Assembly (NCBI GenBank): GCA_905234665.1
Contig: CAJOIV010000003.1
Coordinates: 1 to 64,000 of the forward strand
DNA length: 64,000 nucleotides
DNA from: an uncultured Bacteroidales bacterium
GTDB taxonomy: Bacteria > Bacteroidota > Bacteroidia > Bacteroidales > P3
Direction of reading: 5' to 3'
Numbering within the stretch: the stretch's first letter is position 1; each line of letters begins with the position of its first letter. A model generated the notes under the pieces. The model saw only the letters and a program-made list of their open reading frames with translations, was not told where the DNA came from and searched no databases. Below, piece by piece: positions 9,001 to 15,335 of this stretch. A program made the translations under genes and the position numbers.

Positions 9001-11974
9001 CAATCAGCAGGTTGCTGGTGCCGTCATACTGGAAGTTGTTGGTGAAGGTGAAGGAGGTCCATCCGTTATTGCTCGTCTGGCCATTGAGGTTGCCCGTATA
9101 GACCATCTGGAAGGTCGAGGCGTTATAAGGCACGAAGGCCGAACTGAGGTCGCTGACCGAGACATTGGCCAGATAGATGGTGCAGTTGGTCTTGTCAGTC
9201 ACTGCCGAAGTATAGCCATATTGGAACTCGATGCCGCTGATGGTGGTGGGACCGTCCAGCTCGGAAGCGAGAATCAGCTGCTGGGTGTAGGTGTAGTTGT
9301 AGAAATTATTGACAGGCATGTAGTAGTCGGTGCCGGCCGTGCCTTGGTTGAAGGTGAGCGTGGCGGTCTGGGTGGGATCGGGGGTCTCGCAGCCAAGGCT
9401 GTTGGTGGTGAAGTCGAGGGTGTCGCTCCAGGGGCTGTAGCCGTCGGCCATGCAGTTGCTGCGGATGATGACATGATAGGTGCTGCCCGGGGTGAGACCG
9501 GTGACGACGAGGCGCTGCTCATAGGCCGTGAGGCTCTGGGAAGTCTCGGTGGAGTCTTCGGGGATAATCTCTACCTCAAACTCCTCGGCGGTGCCGGCGA
9601 GGCCCTGGCGGACAGTCCACTCGAGGATGGCGCCAGTGGTGGCCGTTGTGGTGGCCTCGAAGGTGAGGATGTCGGGGCAGAGAGGTGCCTCACGCAACTG
9701 GATGTCGTCGACGTAGGCATACCAGCTGGCGGTGTTGCGCAGGGCGCGGATGGCCACATGCTTGCCATAGCCGGTGTAGTTGGCAAAGGCGGCCGAATAT
9801 TCAGCCCACTGCGTGCTGTTGCCCACGTTGATGGTGCTCACGTGCGTGAAGGTGGAGACATCGTAGGGGTCGTCCATCACACCCACCTCGAAGACGGGGC
9901 TGTAGCTCGTGCTGCTGGCCTTGGCCCAGAAGAGGAGCTCGAGGGCCTGGACATTGAAGACATTGGAATCGACCGCGGGCAGGACGACGTACTGGTAGTC
10001 GCCGTAGGTGCCGGTGGTGGTGGTGTTGTACCAATAGAGACCCTTGCTGCCGCCCGCGGTGTGGTTGTAGCTGCTGCCGCCCACATAGGGGTAGCCGAAA
10101 TAGGTCGTTCCGTTGTTCAGACGGGTGAGGCAGGGGGCGAAACGGGGGTCGGTGTTGCTGCTGGTGGCCACGGCATCCTCGAAGTCGAAGACCACGGGGA
10201 GTGAGTCGAGGGGGGCGCACTGGGTGGTCACGGCAATGGAGACATCCATGGTGGTGTCGCCGCTGGTGCAGATGGAGGATACATATAATGTATACGCGCG
10301 CCCGGGATCAAGCATAAGGTAGGTGATGGTGGTGTCGTAGACCTCCTGCACATCGTAGGTGCCGCCGACAGTGTCGAGACGCACCAGATAGGAGCCTGCG
10401 TTGGCATCGCCCGTCCAAGTGGCGGTGAACTCCTCGTGGGTCACGCCATGGGCCGCGAGGTTGTTGACGTGGCCGCAGGAAGGCTCGACCTGAAGGGAGA
10501 CGTCATCGACGTAGACATACCAAGAAGCCGTGGAGCGGGTGGCGCGGAGGGCCACATACCGGCCCGCGCCGGTCCAGGAGGAGAGGGAAGCCTCGTAGAG
10601 GTCCCAGGCGGTGCTGTTGCTGACGTTGATGGTGGTGACGTTCTGGAAGGTGGCGGGGTCGTTGGGGTTGGTCATCACACCCACCTCCAGGACGGGATGG
10701 TAGCTCGTCGACGAGGACTTGGCCCAGAACATGAGCTGAAGGGTGTTGAGGGGGAGCACAGTGGTGTCGAGACCCGGGAGGACGATAATCTGGTAGTCGC
10801 CGTAGGTGCCGGTGGTGGTGGTGTTGTACCAATAGAGACCCACGGTGCCGCCGGGGGTATGGTTATAGGTGGTGCTGCTGCTCGCGTAGGGGTAGTAGCC
10901 ATAGGTGGTGCCGTTGTTCAGACGGGTCCAGCAGTCCACGAAGGGCACGCTGCTTCCCGTAGGAATGCCCTCGAAGTTCATGGTGTAGGGCAGCTCGGTG
11001 AGGTAGGAGCAGGGGGTCTTAACAGTAACGGAACGCGCGCGCGCGGTGTCGTCGCCCGTGCAGATGGCGGTGACGTTCACCGTGTAGGTGGTGTTGAGGG
11101 TGAGGCCCGTGAAGCTATAGAAGGTGTCGGTGACATCAATCAGGGTGTCGCCGTCGAAGTCAATCTCCCAGGCGGAGGCTGCCGTGTCGGACCAGCTGAT
11201 GTCGAACGAGGCGGTGTCGAGGTTCGACGAGGTCAGGTTGAACACCGCCGGGCAGGTGATGACCGGGCGCGTAAAGCGGTAGTAGCGGTTGCCCGAGAAC
11301 CAGGTGCCGGAGGAGTTGGTGGTGCTGCTGCCGGCCGTGAAATGGGTGGCGGTGTTGGAAGAAGAAGAGATAATCCATCCGTCGGTGGAACCCACGCACA
11401 TGCCGCACTGGTGCGAGACGGCGGGGTTGGTGGCGGGCATGTCGCTGGTGGCGGGGAAGACTATCTCGACGTTGCCGTTGCTGTGGAGATGTATCTGCCA
11501 CTTGTAGGTATAGTTGCGGGTGGAGCTGGTGTAGGTGCCCATGCAGAATTCGACCACGAGGAGCGAATCGCCGAACAGTTTCTTTTTCACATAGTGGGTA
11601 CCCGAGACAAGGTAACCGTCGCATCCGAAGGCGTTAATCTTGGGGTTGTTGGTATTGGCGTTAGACGAACTGAAAGGCGTCGAGTAGCTGCCCGTGCCTG
11701 TCACCGTCGAACCCAGACGGAGGTTGCCGTCGGAGTTCACCGAGAACTGCGAGTAGTCGCCATCCCCGAAGGGGAAGGTGAACCCGATCGTCTGCACCGA
11801 CGAGGCCGTACCGTCACCCGAGGAGGTGAGGATCGACGTGGAGGAGGTCATGTCGACCCACAGCGTCGCGTCGGTACCTGTCGAGAACGTGTAGTCGCCA
11901 AGCGACTGCGCCCTACCCACCCACGGCAGCATCAGCGCCGCGAGCAGCAAAAGACATTGTAAAAACTTTTTCAT
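1..11974 (-). CDS. Giant secreted multidomain adhesin (FnIII plus gingipain-adhesin/MAM-like repeats), 3' end outside window
   Basis: A single frame stays open on the minus strand from ATG 11974 to the window edge: at least 3991 residues and no stop. It opens with a signal peptide (MKKFLQCLLLLAALMLP, cleaved near VGRAQS). A beta-rich N-terminal domain follows (about residues 25-230). The rest is a mosaic in which about 15 fibronectin type III modules alternate with three other module types. Eight are cleaved-adhesin/MAM-like jelly-roll modules ending in a V-D-D-[IV]-S-like strand (ends near 10500, 9705, 8075, 7265, 6490, 4800, 3990 and 1570). Two are a second jelly-roll type with G-T-x-P-P-A-[AG]-[VI]-D-N-V (near 3120 and 2285). 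Three are a fimbria-like module (about 9380-8810, 6180-5570 and 1290-690). The protein is rich in Ser/Thr and Tyr. Such proteins are exported and surface-attached in Bacteroidota, often by type IX secretion, but the C-terminal sorting domain is out of view. Role inferred: adhesion or polymer binding. The module DNA is very similar between copies. Confidence 0.9.
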   Translation of the reverse strand, partial: MKKFLQCLLLLAALMLPWVGRAQSLGDYTFSTGTDATLWVDMTSSTSILTSSGDGTASSVQTIGFTFPFGDGDYSQFSVNSDGNLRLGSTVTGTGSYSTPFSSSNANTNNPKINAFGCDGYLVSGTHYVKKKLFGDSLLVVEFCMGTYTSSTRNYTYKWQIHLHSNGNVEIVFPATSDMPATNPAVSHQCGMCVGSTDGWIISSSSNTATHFTAGSSTTNSSGTWFSGNRYYRFTRPVITCPAVFNLTSSNLDTASFDISWSDTAASAWEIDFDGDTLIDVTDTFYSFTGLTLNTTYTVNVTAICTGDDTARARSVTVKTPCSYLTELPYTMNFEGIPTGSSVPFVDCWTRLNNGTTYGYYPYASSSTTYNHTPGGTVGLYWYNTTTTGTYGDYQIIVLPGLDTTVLPLNTLQLMFWAKSSSTSYHPVLEVGVMTNPNDPATFQNVTTINVSNSTAWDLYEASLSSWTGAGRYVALRATRSTASWYVYVDDVSLQVEPSCGHVNNLAAHGVTHEEFTATWTGDANAGSYLVRLDTVGGTYDVQEVYDTTITYLMLDPGRAYTLYVSSICTSGDTTMDVSIAVTTQCAPLDSLPVVFDFEDAVATSSNTDPRFAPCLTRLNNGTTYFGYPYVGGSSYNHTAGGSKGLYWYNTTTTGTYGDYQYVVLPAVDSNVFNVQALELLFWAKASSTSYSPVFEVGVMDDPYDVSTFTHVSTINVGNSTQWAEYSAAFANYTGYGKHVAIRALRNTASWYAYVDDIQLREAPLCPDILTFEATTTATTGAILEWTVRQGLAGTAEEFEVEIIPEDSTETSQSLTAYEQRLVVTGLTPGSTYHVIIRSNCMADGYSPWSDTLDFTTNSLGCETPDPTQTATLTFNQGTAGTDYYMPVNNFYNYTYTQQLILASELDGPTTISGIEFQYGYTSAVTDKTNCTIYLANVSVSDLSSAFVPYNASTFQMVYTGNLNGQTSNNGWTSFTFTNNFQYDGTSNLLIVVHDNSGSYMGSSYVWNHHGTSAAMGRYINNDSSPYDLSSVSGGSSVSYRTNMKLHTFGCLQYATCGAPTVFLDSATATDVYVSWLPGNDETSWEVSYRQGTGAWVNEGTVTTTSYNFTNLNPATNYEFRVSTDCGTEYRSNSITLTTPCLPVDVPYYENFETFPTSGSDPFPVCWYKKTNYSTNYPYAQTSYNHSSTASGRSLYMYSTSSTYSYMVLPEFNLPIDSTVVSFYLYRTNTSYTHAIQVGVMTDPEDPATFELVGTATPTQLSLWEGFEISLANYTGTGRRIAIMSPNGVYSYPYLDDLAVERLSDCHRVGNVVTANVTANSVDLTWGSTGADEYEVSWGPAGIQPNLGNITNGILDTTYALTGLTSSSDLDIYVRGICSGDTGAWSFGRRVTTLCGTLTLPFTENFESRATTSSSGTAFINCWHHLNNGTSYPGYPYISSTTSYNHTSGGTKGLYWYGSTTTGTYGDYYYIVLPPLDTTVNPANGIRVKFWAKASSTSYHPIVRVGVMTDPTDVTTFQPVDANIAINPGSSTAWSEFTVDFSSFTGSGDYIAIGALRPSSLWYMYMDDITVEAIPDCPDVTNMTATNITTTDATLNWTENGTASYWEIEYGPQGFIRGNGTMEYVYSLPHTVTGLMPNTEYTVYVSPECSGTAPVDMFNFRTECAALSTLPYTYGFEGLNTTSSDQHPFIPCWHHLNNGTQYFGYPYITSTAHTGSRGLYWYASSTTGTYGDYQIVVLPGVDTNIYPIRDLQLKVWARATSSSYSPIFTVGVLTDPNDATTFQQVGTISVGNSAQWEEYTTGLSSYTGTGEYVALRGQRGGWYAYVDDFTLEQAPLCPPIANISVNQVGTTGALVSWTPQAGIAGVPTHYEIEVTPTTPGSTALSFTSTENRLFITGLTHSTGYSMVVRADCGADGYGTWSSPVTFTTVGPACLVPDLTTSVTREFSNGTAQTNGIFVNSGWGNTFCQAIYTAEELRAAGVSAGRIKGVRLGYSSGGSYSKEFSIYMGNTTLSSFSSASSMVLPTTMTLCYGPTVRSTSGTSGWIDYTFTTPFVWDGTSNIILSTFMNQSGSSQSSSGFYGYSTNSGRTGASVYRYMDSNPFTASSCTSQGNTGSTSTYLPSISFVTDGCAQYGTCAAPLVVVDSTSESSISVSWAAGADESSWDVEYRQGTSGSWTYESNESTMSYTFTGLNANTTYQVRITANCSDTDMASIITVKTPCAPVSIPYTQTFEGLPTGSNAEFPSCMYRLNNGSTYGYYPYVSNSTTYNHTPGGSQGLYWYNTTTTVTYGDYQIVVMPRVDGTVNPVNTLQMTFWAKPSSTSYAPVFEVGVLTDPEDVTTFQSVGTVNIDNTNTNFHPYEVVLSSYTGNGEYIALRANRPSSSWYAYVDDISIEHAPNCPRITNVHADNITQNSATIAWTSNNDALEYEVQYGPAGFNMGSGTIVSGIMDDSVAITGLSLNTPYDVYVRGICSDDTANWSFQYQFRTACGVIDSMPFFEDFENQVTGSSSTNSPFIPCWGHLNNGTSYSGYPYVSNSSTYNHTAGGGNGLYWYATTTTGTYGDYYYIILPPIDTLALPLNTLQLSFWVRSSSTSYNPVFQVGVMESNTDTAFHPIGTINVNGNTTWTEHIVPLNSYTGYGQYVAIRAFRPSSTWTAYMDDISLDLIPLCPRVENLHATVVTLDTITIAWEDTSSNSAWYVEYDTVPFAPGTGLVTAIMVTDTFYTLSGLDSGTTYHIYVYPDCNGDVYYRHAEVRTLAAGPAYPPYFCDFAGESGMAWDLVNGNQANKWCVGGADYAGTSDSASLYISSDGGTTHTYNMNTASITYAYRTFRLSAGEYGLSFDWHCAGEGEEDDYAYDFFRPFVAPTGLTLTPGVAPDGYTTDSYDFAESTLPSGCIELSDYTISYAWVDQGTWTHYSGTFQVPQDGVYKLVFAWGDDASSGTNPPAAVDNVTLVQNICPTVTNLAVSDLRVDSATISWNTSEDHTDFFVEYDTVLFTPGNAANSFVTTDSTVILSGLDTGTTYYVSVSSICTGDTGMAISTRFTTLAGLPATVPYFCNFEGTGLNGWDLINGEQTNAWYVGTATNNGGTHALYISNDLGTTHSYTITATSNVYAYRDFNLTDTGEYSYSYDWLAYGESCCDYMRAALMPATFTPTAGDATFAQADGTPVPGAIVDLSNSSRMNVYSTWQNNMGTFRITTPGIYRMVFFWHNDGSVGTMPPGAIDNVSLQRNTCPPVQNVSAGVTSDSIILTWTAGGSEMEWEVTIDTTSVIVYTPAHTFSGLTPNSDYTVTIRAICGAGDTSMYYTQNYHTPCVAVAVPYTENFDALPTGSYVPCWNYIMTGTSSYQTGSYLPQVYSSSTYAHSGNYSLKLYGVGYFMLPPMSVPLDSLQISFWNYTTSAYYGLEIGVMEGNTFVPIQDVTPSASSTHVQTTVYLSTYTGNSRIIAFRNYYTTSTSTYYSYHYLDNIEVTYIPTCAPVLGITSTGASTSSIDVDWTDQSTATAWEIEYGLQGHTFGSSAATRVIVTSHPTTITGLDTLTNYDIYVRPICSATDTGTWAGPTTLMTAMCENAIIVESWDSTMSTSTSSYAPMGYSTYNYTYVQTLIDSAQFADIQGDISAFAFKPSTSSTGNYFTHITIYMANVPETSLSSMILPDTTTHRFVKVVDDRNMNYTTADWQLHSFDSNFTWDGHSNVLFAMKRDHGSWSSGASFQVHNTTGIHTRYMYQDSGPISITSPSASSSGSGSYVGDLRFYSCGGAATCRPPVITSTTGTYQSATMTWTGNGTDYEVAIKPVSATDWGVEIPVTATTYTFTGLQPATPYQLRVRQDCTADTLGYSDWVTTTFTTDSLPCLAPDTFGVIGTTNATATFAWLPAGNETAWEIFVWNSTWDSLYSVPSIPATVSGFTAGVTYNATIRALCGDASNIEGEWGDTVQFTAATCESVTGLASSDVTFNSVTLSWTAVTGAMGYRVVCTDGQDYDTVTVTTNTHT

Positions 11975-12049
11975 AGGTAAAAGGTGTTTGTTAATAATTA
12001 TTGTTTGCTTTTCATTTGTTCCGCTATATATATGTTATTGGCTTACGTT

Positions 12050-12084
12050 CATGTGGTTACAGCCACATGGACGGGGTATACCCC
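12050..12084 (-). promoter_or_regulatory. Two hairpins in the 5' leader of the adhesin mRNA
   Basis: The predicted leader contains a perfect palindrome GGGGTATACCCC (12073-12084) and directly downstream a 7-bp hairpin CATGTGG/CCACATG with a 6-nt loop (12050-12069). They lie near the inferred 5' end of the transcript and could stabilise the long mRNA or act in regulation. This role is inferred from sequence only. Confidence 0.5.
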
Positions 12085-12100
12085 ACCAATTAACAACCCA

Positions 12101-12132
12101 CAAAGGTACACACAATTTTTCAACTGCGCAAA
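12101..12132 (-). promoter_or_regulatory. Bacteroidota promoter for the giant adhesin gene
   Basis: On the minus strand the -33 element TTTG (12132-12129) is followed by a 20-bp spacer and the -7 element TACCTTTG (12108-12101), an exact match to the Bacteroidota sigma consensus. Transcription should begin near 12095, giving a leader of about 120 nt before the ATG at 11974. Confidence 0.85.
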
Positions 12133-12280
12133 CTTTCCGCACAAAAAAATGATTTTTTAACATTTTTCCAACAAAATCCTGACAGCTTCCCAACACCTTT
12201 CCAACAGGTTTTCCACCGCCCAGCACCCTCCGCCACCCACCTGCCACCGCCTTACCACCTCCCTGCCCTTTCCCCCAGGA

Positions 12281-12376
12281 CTTATATTGAAGTTATATTA
12301 TAGTTATACTATAGTTATACGTAACTTATGGTATAAATTCAATATAACTATAATATAACTGTGGTATAACTATAGG
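12281..12376. repeat. AT-rich inverted and tandem repeat block
   Basis: This AT-rich patch stands out from its GC-rich surroundings. It contains a perfect 17-bp inverted repeat (12292-12308 with 12343-12359), a second overlapping pairing (12282-12291 with 12338-12347), and several copies of TATAGTTATA-like units. It lies between the DPP11 terminator and the adhesin promoter and has no coding potential. Confidence 0.75.
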
Positions 12377-12378
12377 AT

Positions 12379-12411
12379 AAAACAGGAGGGGGCTCGCAAG
12401 GAGCCCCCTCC
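12379..12411 (-). terminator. Intrinsic terminator downstream of dpp11
   Basis: A perfect 11-bp GC-rich stem (12385-12395 with 12401-12411, 5-nt loop) is followed on the minus strand by a T-rich run (TGTTTTATCC). It sits 36 bp beyond the dpp11 stop and separates that gene from the adhesin. Confidence 0.85.
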
Positions 12412-12446
12412 TCGTTGGTGGGTGGCGGGCAGGATGCCGCGCGGGA

Positions 12447-14576
12447 CTACTCGACGATGGTCATCTCGTCGACGAGGTGTCTGGCCCCGGCGAACTTGTC
12501 GATGATGAAGAGGCAGTAGCGGATGTCGAGGCTGATGTTGCGGCAATAGGCGGGGTCGAAGAGGAGGTCGCTCATGGTGCCCTCCCAGCAGCGGTCGAAG
12601 TTGATGCCCACGAGCTGGCCGTCGGCGTTGAGGACGGGGCTGCCCGAGTTGCCGCCGGTGGTGTGGTTGGTGGCGATGAAGGCCACGGGCATCTCGCCGC
12701 GCAGGTTGGCGTAGCGGCCGTAGTCCTTAGTGTTGTAGAGCTCCTTGAGGCGCGGCTCGACGACATAGTCGTAGATGTCGGGGTTCTCCTTCTCCATGAT
12801 GCCGTCGAGGGTGCTGTAGGGGGTGTAGTAGACGGCGTCCTTGGGGCGGAAGCCCTGGACGTGGCCGTAGGCGACACGGAGGGTGAGGTTGGCGTCGGGG
12901 AAGAAGTTGGAGTCGGGGTACTGCTGCATCATGCCGCGGACGTAGGTGCGCATGAGCTTGCCGATGTTGCGGCGGCAGAGGTCGAAGGTGAACTCGTCCT
13001 CGGGACGGTAGGTGTAGGCGTGGGCCACGATGAAGAGGTCGACAGCGGGGTCTTTGACGATTTTCTCGTAGTCCTTGGCCTTGTAGCCTTTGAGGAACTT
13101 GTCCATCTCCTTGGGGTTGGTGAGCATCGACTTGTCGTAGACGCCCTCGAGGTGCTTGCGGATGGCGGCCTCGCCCTTGCCCTTGGCGTCGAGGTAGGGG
13201 GCGTAGCCCTGCTGCCACATGTAGAGGAAGGTCTCGACGAAGATGGCGCGGTCGACGGGGCTGTGGAGGTCGAAGTCGGCGAAGAACTTCTCGTTGTCGG
13301 CGAGGAACTTCTCGGCGTCCTCACGGGCTTTGATGTCGTCGCCGATGTTCTGGGCCATCTGGTTGAAGCGGCGGGCGCGGGCCATGATGTCGGAGGCCAT
13401 GACCGCCTCGGAGAAGTAGACCCACTTGAGTTCGATGGGGCTGAGGGCGCGGTAGTTCTCGTCGAGGTCGGCGAGCACCTTGCGGTATTCGGGGCGGTTG
13501 TCGGCCCACTGCTGGAAGGTCTTCTCCTGGGCTTTCTTCTGGTCGACGCCATTGAGGCGCTGGATGCCGAGGGTCTCGCCCTGCCATTTCTTCCATCCGT
13601 TGGCGATGGAGGCCACCTTGGAGGCGTATTTGAGGCGCTGGGCGGGCGACTGTTCCATGGCGGCCTTGTAGTGGTTGAGGCGGATGTCGCGGAGGGCGAT
13701 GCGGATGGGGTTCTCCTGCAGGGCCTGGAGCTCCATCTGCTGGTGGGGCACATAGCGCTGGGTGGTGCCGGGGTAGCCGAAGACGAAGGTGAAGTCGCCC
13801 TCGTCGACGCCCTTGAGCGAGATGGTGAGGTGTTTCAGCGGCTTGTAGGGGACGTTGTGCTTGCTGTAGTCGGCGGGCTTGCCGTCCTTGCCCACGTAGA
13901 CGCGGAACATGGAGAAGTCGCCCGTGTGGCGGGGCCACATCCAGTTGTCGGTGTCGCCGCCGAACTTGCCGATGTTGCTCGGGGGAGCACCCACGAGGCG
14001 CACGTCGGTGAAGACCTCGTTGACGTACATGAAGTACTGGTTGCCATAGTAGAAGGGCTTGATGACGGCCTTGTAGTGGGTGCCTTCGACGGCGTCGCCG
14101 GTAATCACGGCGATGTGCTGTTTGATGATGCGCTCACGGTCCTGCTCGGAGGTGTTGTCGTCGATGCCCTGGAGCACCTGGCGTGTGACGTCCTCCATGC
14201 GCACGAGGCGGGTGGCGGTGAGGCCCTTGCAGGGAATCTCCTGCTCGCGGCTCATGGCCCAGAAGCCGTGGGTGAGGTAGTCGTGCTCGACGGTGGAGTT
14301 GGAGGTGATGTAGTAGTAGCCGCAGTGGTGGTTGGTGAGGAAGAGCCCCTGGTCGGAGACGAACTCGCCGGTACAGCCCTGGTTGAAGAGGATGACGGCG
14401 TCCTTGAGGCAGGCGTTATTGATGTCGTAGATGTCCTTGGCGGTGATGCGCATGCCGGCTTTCTGCATGGCGGCCTCGTTGCGGCCGAGGAGCATCGGGA
14501 TCCACATGCCCTCGTCGGCGAGAGCCACCACGGGCAGGACAAGGGCGAAAAGGAGGGTAAGGGTGATTTTTTTCAT
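12447..14576 (-). CDS. dpp11: S46 family dipeptidyl-peptidase 11 (Asp/Glu-specific)
   Basis: This 709-residue protein has the full length of S46 serine dipeptidyl-peptidases and a Sec signal peptide (MKKITLTLLFALVLPVVALA, cleaved before DEG). The catalytic histidine is H84 in T-N-H-H-C-G-Y and the catalytic serine is S644 in G-G-N-S-G-S-P. Residue R662, exactly 18 after the serine in I-N-F-D-R-C-W-E-G, occupies the position that in characterised enzymes separates DPP11 (Arg, binds acidic P1) from DPP7 (Gly, hydrophobic P1). The enzyme should act in the periplasm and release Asp/Glu-ended dipeptides for amino-acid use. It is monocistronic or last in its unit, with a strong terminator behind it. 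Confidence 0.93.
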   Translation of the reverse strand: MKKITLTLLFALVLPVVALADEGMWIPMLLGRNEAAMQKAGMRITAKDIYDINNACLKDAVILFNQGCTGEFVSDQGLFLTNHHCGYYYITSNSTVEHDYLTHGFWAMSREQEIPCKGLTATRLVRMEDVTRQVLQGIDDNTSEQDRERIIKQHIAVITGDAVEGTHYKAVIKPFYYGNQYFMYVNEVFTDVRLVGAPPSNIGKFGGDTDNWMWPRHTGDFSMFRVYVGKDGKPADYSKHNVPYKPLKHLTISLKGVDEGDFTFVFGYPGTTQRYVPHQQMELQALQENPIRIALRDIRLNHYKAAMEQSPAQRLKYASKVASIANGWKKWQGETLGIQRLNGVDQKKAQEKTFQQWADNRPEYRKVLADLDENYRALSPIELKWVYFSEAVMASDIMARARRFNQMAQNIGDDIKAREDAEKFLADNEKFFADFDLHSPVDRAIFVETFLYMWQQGYAPYLDAKGKGEAAIRKHLEGVYDKSMLTNPKEMDKFLKGYKAKDYEKIVKDPAVDLFIVAHAYTYRPEDEFTFDLCRRNIGKLMRTYVRGMMQQYPDSNFFPDANLTLRVAYGHVQGFRPKDAVYYTPYSTLDGIMEKENPDIYDYVVEPRLKELYNTKDYGRYANLRGEMPVAFIATNHTTGGNSGSPVLNADGQLVGINFDRCWEGTMSDLLFDPAYCRNISLDIRYCLFIIDKFAGARHLVDEMTIVE

Positions 14577-14614
14577 GGTTTTATGGGGTTTTTGTTGTTG
14601 TTGTCGGTATTGTC

Positions 14615-14648
14615 GTTATTACGGGATTACGTAATTACGTTATTACGG
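14615..14648. repeat. Short octad repeat (TAATTACG type)
   Basis: Degenerate units of ATTACGTA/ATTACGTT spaced by 8 bp lie upstream of the dpp11 start and run into the 3' end of the neighbouring lipoprotein gene. The same unit recurs after lptB at 22526-22563. Confidence 0.7.
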
Positions 14649-15335
14649 CTCTGGCGGGGAGGAATAGTCCACCAGGACCACTTTGACGGCGGGGTGGGCG
14701 GCAATCATGAGGGAGTGGGCGCAGTTGGTGTCGTTGTCGTCGCGGGGGGTGTCCCAGATGTGGATGTTCTCGCGGGGGAAGGCGTCGGGGTGGAGCCTTT
14801 GGACCTGCCGGCGGGTGTTTTCGAGCCACTGCTCTTCGGAGACGCCCGACCACCAGGGGTTGTCGACCCAGAGGATGACATGGAGGCCCGAGTCGCGGAG
14901 GGTGCGCAGGGCGGTGTCGTTCTGGCTCTCGACCATGGCGCGGGAGAGGATGCCGTGGCGGCGGGCGGCGCAGCAGAGGCGGTGGGCCACGCGGGGGGCG
15001 TTGGCGGGGGTGAGGTTCTTGAGGTCGAGCCAGTACCAGTTGTCGGCGGGGTGGCGGAGCGAGTCGAGCCAGGCGTCGAGGGTGAGGCCCTTGGCGGTGT
15101 CGCAGAGGTCGTGGCCGAGGAAGAGGCTGTCGCGGTAGTCGGAATAGTTGATGTCGACCTCCATGCGGCCGCCGAAGAGCTCCTCGGCGTTGCGGCCCAG
15201 CCCGACACCCGTGGCGCCATGGGCCCAGAACTTGTCGTCGGGATACTGGCAGGCGGGACGGCAGGAGACCAGGAGGAGGAAGAGAATTGAGAATTGAAAA
15301 TTGAGAATTGAAAATAGGCTGCCGCGGGTTGACAC
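14643..15335 (-). CDS. Lipoprotein with GDPD/FAM151-like fold
   Basis: The likely start is GTG 15335, giving 230 residues. A lipoprotein signal peptide ends in the lipobox L-V-S-C, followed by R-P-A-C-Q. The mature part carries W-A-H-G-A-T-G, then M-E-V-D-I-N and F-L-G-H-D, then W-L-D-L-K-N. This order resembles the metal and acid-base residues of glycerophosphodiester phosphodiesterase-like TIM barrels, particularly the FAM151/menorin branch, although the protein is short for the family. The hydrophobic core of the signal peptide (F-S-I-L-N-F-Q-F-S-I-L) is encoded entirely by an intergenic-type heptad repeat, and the start codon lies in a MITE-like terminal repeat, so the 5' end looks rebuilt. 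It sits downstream of an LtaS/MdoB-like transferase, whose glycerophosphate chemistry would fit a GDPD partner. Specific activity is not established. Confidence 0.6.
   Translation of the reverse strand: MSTRGSLFSILNFQFSILFLLLVSCRPACQYPDDKFWAHGATGVGLGRNAEELFGGRMEVDINYSDYRDSLFLGHDLCDTAKGLTLDAWLDSLRHPADNWYWLDLKNLTPANAPRVAHRLCCAARRHGILSRAMVESQNDTALRTLRDSGLHVILWVDNPWWSGVSEEQWLENTRRQVQRLHPDAFPRENIHIWDTPRDDNDTNCAHSLMIAAHPAVKVVLVDYSSPPEP
15284..15315. repeat. Heptad repeat (AATTGAG/AATTGAA) read as a signal peptide
   Basis: About four and a half degenerate 7-bp units lie inside the lipoprotein gene. Read from the minus strand they have no stop codon in the used frame and supply the hydrophobic stretch of the signal peptide. 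Confidence 0.8.

Noticed and set aside
7637-10204. Plus-strand frames (up to 855 codons) within the first 12 kb
   Set aside because: All lie in codon register opposite the giant adhesin frame. The minus frame alone gives a signal peptide and ordered FnIII/adhesin modules.
1-11974. Repeated spacing in the adhesin gene suggesting a CRISPR or VNTR array
   Set aside because: The repeats are 0.6-1 kb protein modules with diverged sequence, not short direct repeats with unique spacers.
12477-15290. Long plus-strand frame opposite dpp11 (937 codons)
   Set aside because: It is the antisense shadow of GC-rich codons in the DPP11 and lipoprotein genes; its product is Val/Gly/Glu-rich low complexity with no motif.
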